From contig VZTI01005062.1 in assembly GCA_013397865.1 (NCBI GenBank), positions 124,001 to 188,000 on the forward strand: 64,000 nt of DNA. The letters are read 5' to 3'. The notes under the pieces were generated by a model. That model saw only the letters and a list, made by a program, of their open reading frames with translations. It was not told the origin of the DNA and ran no database searches. Each line of letters begins with the position of its first letter. Position 1 is the stretch's first letter. A program made the translations under genes and the position numbers. Positions 11,877 through 23,420 of this stretch are shown piece after piece. This DNA is from Struthidea cinerea (taxonomy: Eukaryota > Chordata > Aves > Passeriformes > Corcoracidae).

Positions 11877-13601
11877 TTTGATCACTGGGTCTTATTACAA
11901 TTTTATCTATTGGATTAAAGGGCTTCTTCACTGTATTTTTATTAAACAATTTTGAGAAAGAGAAAAGAAGAACTAATAGCCACAAGCTTAATTAGCCAGC
12001 TTCTTTTGTACATATTGGAAGAAGAGCTCAAAAATATGGGGTAAAAATTGTAAACTATGCATTCTCTATTAGAGGAAATATATGAAGATGAAAACATAAT
12101 TAATGATGCAGACTCAGAATTTCTTTTGGAATGCATTTGTAACAGCAAGCAAGTCTGTCTGACAAAGTTAAAGTAGGACACTGACATGCTTGTATAACAG
12201 GAAACAAAATCCACAGGCTGCTTCTGGTGGAGAAGTGTAAGAGTAGCATACATTAGTGTTCTTTGTTTTGCTCCTTTCTAGGGTGAAACAAAGCAATCTA
12301 TTCTGTAGATATATTAGTCTCGTGTTGCTTTTATATTTTAAGACTTCCCTATTTTTACAGCAAAACCATATGCATTGCACACCTTCCTGTCCATCTGCCC
12401 TGTTCTCTTACGAAGAGAGATGTTGGGAGTCACTCTTTATCTAAGGATAGAAGAACTTGGTAAAAGAGTATTTCTTTTTATTAAAAAGACCAGCTCTAAC
12501 TTTGGTTTTATGTTCTTTAGAATATATGGCAGCTGAAAGAAAGAATTAGAAATAGAAAAAGAATGAAGGCTAATCCTCAATTTAGCAGCATGAGTTAAAA
12601 GGATCACTTTCAAGGCCTGCTACTTTTCATTCCAAAAATCTTAATAGCAGCATCTCTTTCTCAGTGTGATCCTTCTTATCATTCAATAAAGGAGCGTTTT
12701 TTTCAAGAAGAAGAAACAGATGTGAGAGCTTCAGTAGAGTTATCAAAGAGCATGATGTTGTCATAAAAACTACAAGAAAAAGACCTCTTCATACAGATCT
12801 GTCTATGAAGAAATCCGAATTTTTCCGGCAGCTATGGGCTATTGTTTGTTCCAGGCCTAATTAACTTAGAGAAGAGGTCCGTTTAGGGTTGATTTTAAAT
12901 CATATATTTATATATAAGTATATTTTCCTGTGTCCCTTTCTACTTTCTTCCTTTTTGTATTTCATAAAACACCAGGCAGCCTCCAGATCTGCTGCTCTTG
13001 TGCCCATGGCCAAGCATTGATTTCAGAGTAACAGCTGGCAGACGCAGAGCTCTGCTGCCAGCAGGTCCTCCCTCCTTCCCTCCTCTGTGTCAATGAACTC
13101 CAGCATCTGAAGAACAGTGGTAGCAATGCTCTCAAGAGAGTTTTGGAGTAGTTTTAATTATTCAGTGTGCTCTGGTGTTGAAGTGATTCAGATGTCCTAC
13201 TAACTAATCTTACATTTCCATTCCCTGTAACGTCAGGGCCCTGTCATCTTCCTTCAGTTCCCCAAGATTTCATTTTCACATTACATTTTTGTCACCAAAC
13301 AAATGCCACTGGAAGCTTTAGCAATTTTCTTTAGCAAATCTTATTTTAGTGAAAAGTAGAGGAGGCCTGGAACGAGATTTCCCCAGACAACTAAGGCAAT
13401 AAAAATAGAATGTATGTCTTTAAAGAGAATTTCATTCTGATTTCCAATAAAAGAGACAAATTCACCTTTCTCATTTCTTTTTCCTTCCCTGTCCACCCCC
13501 CCAAGTTTAATAGAAGTTATAGTAGTGTGGTTTCAAATAATATCAGAGGATCTAATTATTCTTGTTAAGAATCATGAAATACTTCTAAGCAGTATGGTAT
13601 T

Positions 13602-13689
13602 ACATACCATTTCAAATCACATTTAATTATTATCTCCTAAATAAAAGGAAGGAATGAAAACTTATGAAGACTGCACAGGCAATCTATTC
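13602..13689 (+). repeat. Unclassified dispersed repeat, copy 2
   Basis: Second copy of the 11789-11876 segment, about 1.8 kb downstream and in direct orientation. Shared blocks include acataccatttcaaatcaca, gaaggaatgaaa-type and ctgcacag.caatctat. Similarity fades on both sides. Confidence 0.7.
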
Positions 13690-16600
13690 TAATTCACTTC
13701 CTAAACCTTGAGCTGCTAATTTGATTATGAATTGAAACATATGTGGGGACTAGTAATTCCCCTGCAATCTTCATTGCAAATACTCTGACTGATGGCTCTA
13801 CTTCTCTTAATAACCTCTGCAGAAAGTGCCAGATTCCTTGGGGGGGTTTTCGTTACTTCTCCCTTTAACAGAGTGAAGAATACTTTCTGACCTCAAGTCT
13901 GAAGTTAGCATGACAGCAGATGAGAATGCTGAAATCACAGCTGTGGGTTCATTTCCTTCCATTGAGTGAATTTCTTCGTTTTAGATGAGTACAGAACCAG
14001 GGAAGAATTATTACAGGCAGAAAGCAAACTGTATTATTGGCAGGATCATTTGTATATGCTTCTGAGCCTCTGAAATTAAATTAACTCTGATTGTCTCTAG
14101 AAATGCTTCGTAACTTCCCAGCTTGGCTTTGTGGCAGAATTTGAAGGAGTAGGGTTTTATTTCTTTTTTTTTTTTCCCTTTCCATGGTAGACCAATATCT
14201 TATTTTCCACTTAATTTTTAAACCTCTTCTCTTACTTTTCTTTAAACTGGCTGCCAAAGCGGTAAAATACTGGGATGGAAATACTCAGGAGTTACAGAGC
14301 AAGAGATAATACGCTTTTGTCCTGTCAACTCAAAGCATAGGGAATAATTGAAAAATTTCAATTAGGTGAAAGTGCTTATAATTGAAAGATGTTGCTCACT
14401 TCTCCAGTGCAGTTTTGTTAGTTTACTAAGAGCCTTGTATAACCAAGATACCCCTGCAAGTTTGAATACTTTACTGTGACATCTCTTTGATATACATGGT
14501 GCCTGTACTGGTGTTTTATGAAGGACATACAAATGGCACAACATGGCAAGTTAATTTTTATTCTTTCAATGCAGAAGACTCTGCCTAGGGTAAAGCAGGG
14601 ACATATTTTCCTGTATTCTAATGAAGGGCTTCTATGGTTACATGGAAATTTTCTGCACTTTTCTGTGGGGATGTAGACCTGACAGGCATTACTCTGTCTT
14701 TCAGAACTCTTTATATGCTGGCTATTTTGAATCATAAGATAAAATACTTATGTCACTTAAAAAATATCCAAACAACTGAACTGGCAATGTCATAAACAAG
14801 AGGAGCACTTTGGACCATATTGACTTATTGTAAATTAACCCAAATGAAAACAGCAGGATTTGAATATTTATCTGAAAAAAATTGTCAGGTAGTGATGTTT
14901 TTCATAAGACTTTTAGCTGGGACCTGTAATTTGTGTCCTCTCTATGATGGGTTTGTCCCTTCTCTCTGCGGCTTCTTTTTAATATGAAGGACATTGAGCA
15001 AATCCAGTCCATTTCTGCTTTCTCAGGATACAGAGGGAAGAAGTAAGAATCTATAATCTGTTAAATCACATATCTAGGTGTGATTTCTTCTTGGTTACTG
15101 AGATCTGTGCTCATGGCACGTAGAAGAAACTTTCATAAAAAAGCATACTGAGGATATGTCCTGGATCACGCTGTAAAGAGATCTCTGTTGAGAAGACTGT
15201 ATTACCCAGCTTCACAGACTGTTTCTGTGCCACTGCACCATTAATAAACCATGTAGATTAACACAGACTCCTCATAGCTCAGGAGAAGTTCTCCACAAAT
15301 TCTACTAAACAGCTTTCAGGGGTCCAAATCTGTTCAGGTTCCCTTCCCAGTCTGCATTTTTGACAATGATCGCACAAAGAAGATGAAAAACTTTGTAACC
15401 AACAACCAAAATTGAAAATGCCACATGAATGCCCTAAACAGACAGCCTTTGCTTGTTTTCTGCTTGGCTCCATGAATCTTGCAATATGTTCAGCCCACAG
15501 GCAGTCCATTGCTTAATGTGTTCTCTATTATTAATCATCATTATAAGATATAAATCTCCCCAGATCTTTAGAGAAGCCTTTATCTTTAGACTAGCTTTTG
15601 AGAACCAAAAAAAAATAATAACAGAGTATGTCATTTCACTCCTGGGTACATAAATCACCACTGAATCTATATTAATACGTGTCTTGAGCTGGTTTCTGTT
15701 AAGCACTCTGCCAAAGATTTAGGCATGGCGAAGTTTCACAGTACAGTTTTTTGAGGATGAAGCAGACTCAGATTTCATGCATTTTCAATAGCTGGTCTGT
15801 CTGAAAGGCTTATCAGATTGTTTTTCTTTCCAAAGCAGAGTTTTCACTTCTGGTTGCACTGTAGAGCCAGAGGAGTTACTGAGCTGGATTCTGTTCTGTC
15901 TCACTTGCAAAGCCCTGCTGCTACCACAGGACTGTTCAATATAATGTCTCTTAATTGTAAATATTTCTTTTCCAGTAGCTCATAGAATTTCATGAAAGAA
16001 GGAAGCAAGAAAAATTGAATTCATCAAAATGAATGCTGTTCAACCCTTTCCGCTGTTGTTTGGTGAATTTTTATTACTGAAAGTTTAAGCACCTAACTTT
16101 AGTTCACAATTACTCTTTTTAGGTCTGTAACTGCTTTTTCTGCTGGGATCTATTTGAAATGCCTTAGTAGCCTTAATGCTGCTGCAACCGGGACTATTAT
16201 CTTCAGTTTGCCATACCTGAGTTTCTCTTATTGCTTAAAAAATATAAGGAAAAATAAAAAGTGTCATTGATCATTATCTCTCTGGGTTAAATACAAAGAG
16301 AACAGGCAAGTTGGTGGTATTGGTGGTCTCCACTGATAGGCAAACGATGTTCAGAGGTATTCAGCTGAGAAATACTTCCCCTTGTGATCTTATAATATGC
16401 TTTTAAATTCTGAAATGGAAGGGCTTACTCTAGTACTAAAGTGGATATTACTAAGATTGTAGCAGTATCTTTCCCCGGTTTTCTTCTGCCTTGTAGATGT
16501 AAAGATGATAGGTTTTTGTTTCCTACTTTTCAAACCACAGAGTTTTGCAGGTTAGTTTGCTTGTGGTGTGAGTGGATCGAGGGTCTTCAGTTGGAATATC

Positions 16601-16822
16601 AGAATTATCTTTTACTGGTAGTATTGGTACCACTTAAGTGCTTTGAACAGAAAATAGCATTGACTGAGGGAGCAAGAGATGTTGGCCTGAAATACTTGAG
16701 CCTACATTGTTAATCTGAAAAGCTGCTACAGCCACAAATTGCACTGGATGAAGCAAGTTCTGAAGTACCCTCGAGCCTTGAATAAGAGAGGTAAATAGTC
16801 ACAGTCCAAAGTGGGGAGAGGC

Positions 16823-16865
16823 CTATATATGCATATATAAATATATGTAAAATAATATATATATC
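16823..16865. repeat. AT-dinucleotide-rich patch
   Basis: Impure TATATA/ATATAT sequence over about 43 bp with interruptions (gc, aaa). A decayed (AT)n microsatellite. Confidence 0.65.
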
Positions 16866-19800
16866 TGTTCACGTGAAATGTCCCTGCTATTCCAGCCTGC
16901 AAATTCAGTGCTTGTTTCCATCAAAACTATTTTATTAATGGGTAAATGGAGTTTTTGATGGAAATGAAATTATTAAAATTGATAAGGGGAAGGAAGGGGT
17001 GCCTCCTCTACCTCAGTGATTCAAAAATTAGTCTCTTGTGAATGCTATCTTCATTTACCTCCAACAGTTCAATTAATCTTAATTACACCTATTTATTAGG
17101 AGATTTGAGTATGTATATCTAGCTCTGAAGATTTTCTGGTGCAATCCAAACAGACTGAAAAAGAAGTGCAATCAATTAAATGATGTAAGGAAGTAAGAAA
17201 TGAAGACTGTTTCAGCAGGATGCAGGCAATGTGTGATCCTAGACATGCATTGCACCTTTAAATCTTTACTATTTCTAGCAAACCAGTTGAAATACTTCCC
17301 TGAAGTCTCTCTGCAAACAGAGGCAATGCAGAGAATATATTAGACCCAGCATCTCCATGACAGTGCCTGCATTAAAAATGGATGGACAGCTTCCGAAAAC
17401 CTGTTGTTTGCTGTCTCCACAGATAGGATTCAGCTAATGAAACAGCTAACTAGATTTTTGTAATCCTGTCGTCATTGTTTGAGAGTGACACCTTACTTGA
17501 ATTTCTCATGTGGATCTCTTCTGTCTAGGAAGGAATACTTTTTTCAGGCCAGTTTGGCTCTTGTCACTTTGCTGGAATGGCAGTTCCCTCTGTTGGTGTA
17601 ATGAAATCACTGCTTTCCCAAACAGAACTATGTCACTCAGCATTTAAATGGGAAAGAATAGGAAAATGAGGAAATGATTAGTCAAACAGGCCCTGTGTTC
17701 AAAATCCATTTCTGAAATCAAATAGTAGAATTGGATTGGGTTCATAATGGAAGAATTACTTAGGTATTATTGCAAGCTGTATTACATATTCATTGACTTG
17801 CTGAATGTGCATGGATTTGTCAGGCATTCTGCACTCCCCATTCCTCATTTCCATCCAGTGCAGATGCAGTGAAGGGATAAGCAAGTTAAAAGCTGTCTAA
17901 ATTAAGGAGTGATTAAGACAAGTTTGGGTGGATGCTGAATGTTAATCTCACAGGCCACATTCTTCTGCAATGTAAGAGGGTGCAACTTTCACTGGTAACT
18001 CTCTGCCTTCAGCAGTGAATCGTGATGAGACTAACATATGAGAAACTGTAGTCCTTGAAGCTTAACTGAGTTGTGAGTTGGGTTTTTTTTAAAGCTTCCT
18101 TGCTAACAGTATTTCTGCTGGTATTGATTTCTAATGGTAGCTGGGAGCTTTATTCCCTTAGAGATTCTTGTAAAATCTCAGCAATTAGAGAAACAAAATT
18201 GCACTGACCAGAAAAGCTGTATTAATTGGTAACTCAATATAGTTTGACCCAGATCATCCACATTTCTTCCTGTATGGTCCCCTGCCATCGGTGGGCCTCT
18301 GAGTTCTGCCTGCAACAAGCTCACTGAGCAGCTCAAATTATACTTTGAAAAGTCTTTGCAATAAGAGTCCTTGTATTTATTTTGTTAAAATAACAAAGAT
18401 GAGTGAATCAGTGTGCAAATTGCTAACCTTCAGAGCAGGTACAGTTTGTTGAACAACCTTGTGATGTCAAACATGTTTTCCAGATTTATATGATATAATG
18501 AATACTGTAATGTAACTCAAATATTGATGTGAATCTATATAGCAAATGACCTGCACAACTGACTGGATTATAGCATTACTTGATAAAGTACCTTTTCCTC
18601 TGATATTCTCTTAATATTGATGCCACAAGCCTTTTTGGTGTAATTACATAAGCAATATATATAAATACCTTGTATTTCTTTAACACATCCATCTGCAGAA
18701 TCTCAAGGACTTAATGAATAACCTGTCTCATGGCATCTCGGCTGCAGTAGATGCCATCTCCACAGTGTTCTTAAGCAAAATTCAGCAAAGAACATTAAGT
18801 CTTGAGGCAAGTCAGAGGCCAACCAGAATCAGAAAACGGATCTCCAAACTGAGTTTCAGTTGTCAGTGAATCTGTCTTGCAAGTTGCTTTTCACGCTAAG
18901 TGTGTTGGATTATTTTGACTTTTTTTTGTCCTTGAATCAGAAGAGCTGTGGTTTTCAGGAACCTGGGTCTGATGTTGAAGCAAGGATACTATTACCTTCA
19001 GTTCTTATTTTAAGTGAGAAGGCAACAATTCTGTGATCAGATATGAAGCACAGAATCAGAAACCTTAAAAAGAGAGAAACAGAGAAAAGGCTAATTGAAA
19101 AGGATGTTTGGAAAATGTTTCAAATTTTTCACAGCTGATTCCATTTCTGTAAAATTTCATCAAATTTTAGCTCTACTTTTCATGAATTTTCTTTTCCATT
19201 GCCATCCCTTGTCTGTCCTATGTATATTTAGAACTCAGCTGAATAACTGATTTGGTTTCTTCTTGGTGGATGCTGTCATCCACATTTTGCGTAACTGAGA
19301 TGTTCTGTTTTCAGAATACATTTGAAATGGACTAAATTATATGCCACATAACTGCTTTCAGAGCATTGTTGAAAGCTGTTGTTATTTTTTATGGATTTTT
19401 AAATGTTTAAATATTATACTTAGAGTATATGTCTGACATTTTGGTTTCTGATTTTTTAGTTTATTTTTTTTTATAAGTTGTTGAGAACTTTTTTGGGAAA
19501 AGCTTTGTGAAAATAGAACTGCCTTTACTTCTACAAGAAAAATTGGCAATTTTTAATCATAATCTTTAAGTGCTTCTTTTGAAAAAAAAATGTTTTTACA
19601 TACTGGAAAATTTTGTTTTCTTTTTTCTTTGCTGATATTGAAACACTTTCCTTTCGGAAAATAAGACTGTCTTAGAGAAAGATGAATTTCTTCAAAGTAC
19701 TTAAGATCTGTCCTGACCTAAAGGGGCTATTTTTATCATATATAGGTCATGTCAATGCTTAAAGATGCTAAAAAGGGCAATTTCTATACTTTTTTTCTGA

Positions 19801-20181
19801 CAGTTTTGGTCCAATTTTTGAAAGATGGACATTTGTCTAGGAAGAATTGGAAGAAAAGATATTTTTACATTCTTCTTGAGTTTTGAGGTATTAATGAGTT
19901 TGATCATTACAGAAACAAAGTCAGTCCTCCATGTAACATAATTTTAATTTAAAACCCTCTGAGTCATCTAGTCCTTCTGTGTAGCTATTCATTATTAGTG
20001 CTAATTGCCTGAAAAGGAAGCTGTTTGTCTGCTCCTGCTGCTTATTCTCTGCCAGAAAGTATAATCCTTTGTTTGTGGACAGCACAATTAGCAGCTTTGG
20101 AGATTATAATTATTTCATACCTGGGGCTGGGAAGAAACCTGGGGGAGAGATACTCTTAAGCTTTGTCTGAAAATATTGAGT

Positions 20182-20373
20182 TTACTTAGAGTGACTTTCC
20201 AAAGTTTCAGTTGTCTGAGACATATCTGTAAAATGTTCAGAGTATGTGTGAGGATGGATTACTGGAATATGTGTATGGAACTGTGCAGATCTATTCATAG
20301 CACACAAAGCAAAGCACAACAATAATGAAACGAAACCCAAAATAATGACACACAGAGCTACAAGCTGTAGCAC
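20182..20373 (-). other. Possible terminal coding exon with one membrane helix (weak)
   Basis: On the minus strand a pyrimidine-rich tract ending in ...cttttgtgctacag forms a plausible splice acceptor (AG at about 20360). From there a frame runs about 59 codons to TAA. It starts with a strongly hydrophobic segment of about 22 residues (LVALCVIILGFVSLLLCF then ALCAM). This is followed by a polar tail with an arginine just after the helix, rich in His, Thr and Ser, ending ...ETLESHSK. This is the shape of the last exon of a single-pass membrane protein with a short cytoplasmic tail. There is no ATG at the start (the frame opens with GTG, with an in-frame TAA about 24 bases upstream), so it would need an upstream exon. 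I do not recognise the family. A hydrophobic run in T-rich DNA can arise by chance. Confidence 0.2.
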
Positions 20374-22259
20374 AAAAGTAAAGACCCAGACAGCATATTA
20401 TCTTACAATGGTTTTCCTAACTGACTGACAGAAAATAGATTTGATATTCCTGTGTACCTCATCAAAATTGCATGAGCTACCCTGACTGAGAAGCCTGGCA
20501 AAGAAAGAACCAAATCCCCAGTTACTTGGAGACCGAGTAGTGGTAGCTTTTTCTTCCCCTCTGGTGATCTATGTTCTTTGTAAGAGGTGTTCGTCGGGTA
20601 TCCTTGCTCACATTTCCAGTGTGAGTGTGGTGGTATGCAAAAACATGATTTTTCCAATTCATTATCTGATACAAGTTCAAACAAATGTACATGCTTCAAA
20701 AGACAGGTATTATGTTTTCAAATGTATAACCTATCTAACTTATCTAAAGTGACAGGGATATTAAGCTTTGCGCATATCTGTTTCAGTTCAGCCAGGGCAC
20801 ATTTTGGTATTCCTGTTCACACTGGCTGAGGATATGCACCCTGTTCACACCGGCTGAGGATATGCACCCTAGCAGACAGAAGCTAATGACAATTTTGGCT
20901 CTGTAATAAATAATATCTTCTGTTTTAAAAAGTGATGCTCGATTTCAGTTTGTTAATTTATTGATACTTTGTATCAGCATAGACGTGTGCTCAGGGACCA
21001 GGAAATTCCTAAGATTAAAAACCAAATCATTTTAAAACAAGAAATTTCTGTCTCAGTTTAATTTTCACATCTTTGATTTTGAAAAATATCTGGTGACATT
21101 GGTGCCAGGGATGAAATTTTCTTTCTGTAGGCTCAACCAATCGGTAAGAGAGCAATCTTGATTCTACTTTGACTTCTTCATTTCTTCAAAATAGCCGGCT
21201 AAATTGCAGCATTTTTATCAGTGACAGAAATTTGACAAGAATACAGAGCTCAGTTTTAAACTTTGAACTGAGTTAGTGGCTAAGAGAGCAAAAGGTTCAT
21301 TCACTGAAGCTGAGCATACTTGATTTGCGGTTGCTGAAATGATTAATGCTAAATCTCAAAATGTATTTTTCTTAACAAACTCAGTTTAAAGTAGATCAAC
21401 ATTAAAACAACAGTTAAGCATGTCAATTGGAACACATTAACATCCATTTTATTTTGCAGAACCAATAGCTTATTGCAATTTAATTTTATTTATAACCTAT
21501 TTAATCTCAAGTAGGAAGGGAACAAGAATGTGAGTAGTTTTTACTTTTAAAAGAATCTCAAACGCTGTTTGACCTGTAAAAGCATTTAGTGGTTGCTGTT
21601 GAAACAAGAATCCATTGTATTATCAACAATACTTAACAAAGAGACACTGTATAAAGAGTTTTTCTAAACAAAAGTGATAGTAAGCACTGTTAGGGAAAGA
21701 AAATAACAGCTTTGGTGGTATGAGCACACTGCGTGACTTTCAGAATGTGTAGTTTGATGTTTCTGAATAAACTGTTTCATAATGATAAATATTCTGTGCA
21801 GACCTGTACCATCGTGGTGTTCTCTGAGTGTTCTTTCACATGCCATTACCACCAGTTGCTGCTCTTTATGTAGTTTCAGTTATTTCTTGGCTGGTCTGCT
21901 TTTTTCTTCGTATATGGCAATCCCCAAATACGCATGCACTAAGCAGCTATTGAGAAAATGACCTGATTTGGAGTCCAAGGCTCTAAAGGAAGTACTAGAT
22001 GGAAACTTTTTTCGTAATAAAGCCATCCATCATCCAGCTCTGCAAACAGTGGAGCATGTCTTTTTATAGAAAAGTTGTCAGCATAGTGTTGCCTGGAAAG
22101 CAGATCTGTTGTGGTCCTGTGCTCCTGAAAGCTAGGTCTGGAGAAGAGTTTTGCTTATTGACGTTGCTTAGTGTCCTGGAATATCCTTGTGAAAGTATTA
22201 CTTGTGATAGGAAAGATGTGCGCTAATGTCTTTACAAACAATTTCATGGGCCAGGCTAC
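20374..22259. other. AT-rich stretch without a confident gene
   Basis: Contains a 28-bp tandem duplication at 20813-20868 and short frames on both strands (20403-20699, 21664-21852, 21999-22226) with no recognisable product. Confidence 0.45.
20813..20868 (+). repeat. 28-bp tandem duplication, two copies
   Basis: The unit ctgttcacactggctgagga...(to gatatgcacc) at 20813-20840 is repeated at 20841-20868 with one substitution (actgg to accgg). The near identity points to a recent event or homogenisation. Confidence 0.9.
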
Positions 22260-22502
22260 GGGTGTTAACGTCCTTGAAATGGGTCTTAATGTCTCTACCA
22301 GCCTCAAGCAGCAAGTTTATTACAGAGCCCCGATGGCCTGACTCCTGAAACAGACAAGTGGAAGTTTCTGAACTTTGGGGTTAACTTCAAGCAGCAGGTT
22401 TGTTACAGAGCCCAGACAGCCTGACTCCTCAAACAGACAAATGGGTCCTCACAAGCCTGAGTTTCTGAACTTTGGGGGAAAATGACATGTTTAAGGGGGG
22501 AG
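22260..22502 (+). mobile_element. 3'-terminal internal fragment of an endogenous retrovirus
   Basis: Directly before the LTR at 22503 lies a purine run ttaaggggggag (22491-22502), placed as the polypurine tract that primes plus-strand DNA synthesis. Upstream are two diverged direct copies of a segment, 22302-22380 and 22385-22478. Both hold 'caagcagca.gtttattacagagccc'-type, 'cctgactcct.aaacagacaa' and 'gtttctgaactttgggg' words; copy 2 has an extra insert of about 15 bp. No env-like reading frame is seen, so this looks like the untranslated region between the last gene and the LTR. The 5' limit is uncertain because nothing further upstream is recognisable. The rest of the provirus is missing. 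Confidence 0.7.
22302..22478 (+). repeat. Diverged tandem duplication before the polypurine tract
   Basis: Copy 1 is 22302-22380 and copy 2 is 22385-22478. They align over their length apart from an extra 'tcctcacaagcctga'-like piece in copy 2. Both end in ctgaactttgggg, so the join looks like unequal crossing-over or reverse-transcriptase slippage within the 3' non-coding region. Confidence 0.8.
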
Positions 22503-22587
22503 TGTGTGGTAGACATTTTGGGAAGGCTGTACCTTCCTAGTGCCTCAGCCAAAGGGTAAGGAAGAGGACAACATGCGGCGGGGAGTT

Positions 22588-22596
22588 CATAAAAGG
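22588..22596 (+). promoter_or_regulatory. TATA-like box of the 22503-22738 LTR
   Basis: cataaaagg, about 83 bp upstream of the AATAAA at 22671. A second candidate, cataaaac, is at 22623-22630. Confidence 0.5.
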
Positions 22597-22670
22597 ACGT
22601 TGCGCCCCCTGAAAGCTTGAGACATAAAACCCTGCAGGCATGTGCCCGGTGGACTCTCTCCCTTTATTCG

Positions 22671-22676
22671 AATAAA
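22671..22676 (+). terminator. LTR poly(A) signal inside a perfect palindrome
   Basis: AATAAA is the right half of the 16-bp perfect palindrome ctttattcgaataaag (22662-22677). The same hexamer is therefore also present on the minus strand. Normal position for an R-region poly(A) signal. Confidence 0.6.
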
Positions 22677-22738
22677 GTTGCAGGACTCCTCTGTCTCCTT
22701 TATGGACACTGGCTTTTCATCATGTGATGTTCCGCACA

Positions 22739-23099
22739 CCTGGAAGGACAAATGTAAAATGGAGAGAGACAAGTCCTGGGATCTCATGGTGTCTCTAGTT
22801 GTTATTTCACAAAAAGATAGGGATGAACATAATTTAGCCTTCTCCTTTGTTTTCTAACATTTATTTACTATGAAAGAGATTTAATATATCTGTTTATAAC
22901 ATTTAATAGCTACTGACATGTCCTTCAGTGACCAAAGTCACTTTACACATCAGCTTGGTCAAAGAAAAGCTTAGTCCAAAAGTCAGCAGTGCTTCAAAGC
23001 AGAAATACTGAAAACCTGATAGTATGTGTGTCATCATTTCTGCTAAAGTGCTTATGGGACTGTTACAGCCATTAGTTAAAAAAAAATAACTTAGAGAGG
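22739..23099. other. Spacer between the ERV 3' end and the CpG-rich segment
   Basis: About 360 bp of AT-rich sequence. I see no repeat or exon in it. Confidence 0.45.
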
Positions 23100-23202
23100 A
23101 GTCCAGTGCTGAGGAATACCTCTGCTGCGGGTAGCTCTGTTTGCAAGCTGCAGGCTGAGACGCAGGTCGAGCTCTGGGTGGGAGCCCGAGACGAGAGGCG
23201 GT

Positions 23203-23376
23203 GAATTGCCAGTCCTTTGCATAACAAAGGGCACGGCGAGGGTGGTGCCAGCCAGGGGAATGGACACTGGGACACACAGCAGGAGCCATGAACTGCCAAC
23301 ATTGTGGGTAACAAAATGCAGCAGTAGCGGTGGTGCCATCCAGGCGGATGGACTCTGGGGGACACGGTGGGAGCGG
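23203..23376 (+). repeat. 87-bp tandem duplication, two diverged copies
   Basis: Copies start at 23203 (gaattgcc) and 23290 (gaactgcc). They share 'taacaaa', 'ggtggtgcca.ccagg', 'atggac.ctggg' and a final ggagc. Identity is roughly 70 per cent by eye. Tandem U3 repeats of this size are typical of retroviral enhancers, but also occur in unrelated promoters. Confidence 0.7.
23214..23230 (-). promoter_or_regulatory. Near-perfect OCT4-SOX2 composite motif
   Basis: Plus strand reads cctttgcataacaaagg. Its reverse complement contains CTTTGTTATGCAAAG, 14 of 15 matches to the canonical composite site CTTTGTTATGCAAAT used by POU5-class and SOX factors in pluripotent cells. The site is also an inverted repeat CCTTTG-N5-CAAAGG, offering SOX-type half sites on both strands. 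The second tandem copy keeps the taacaaaatgca core but not the full motif. Use in vivo is inference. Confidence 0.5.
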
Positions 23377-23420
23377 AGGGCTCGGGAGAGCGATACTTGT
23401 GCGCAGGTGGACTGCGAGGG

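Larger units (their letters stand above)
11070..20181. other. AT-rich stretch without a gene
   Basis: About 9 kb with no confident exon or recent transposon. It contains the two copies of an unclassified repeat at 11789-11876 and 13602-13689 and an AT-dinucleotide-rich patch at 16823-16865. Frames such as 11942-12253, 14418-14735 and 16441-16713 have no family signature. CpG is rare throughout, as in bulk vertebrate DNA. Confidence 0.45.
22503..22738 (+). mobile_element. 3' LTR of an avian endogenous retrovirus
   Basis: The LTR starts tgtgtggtagac directly after the polypurine tract and most likely ends ...gttccgcaca. The ends TGTGTGG and CCGCACA pair at 6 of 7 positions as inverted repeats (the start could also be 22505). 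A TATA-like cataaaagg is at 22588-22596, with a second cataaaac at 22623-22630. AATAAA is at 22671-22676, followed by a GT/T-rich stretch. The length of 236 bp is short for an LTR but has U3, R and U5 in order. There is no matching 5' LTR in the window, so this is a truncated provirus end. Family identity is not claimed beyond an avian retrovirus-like element. Confidence 0.8.
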
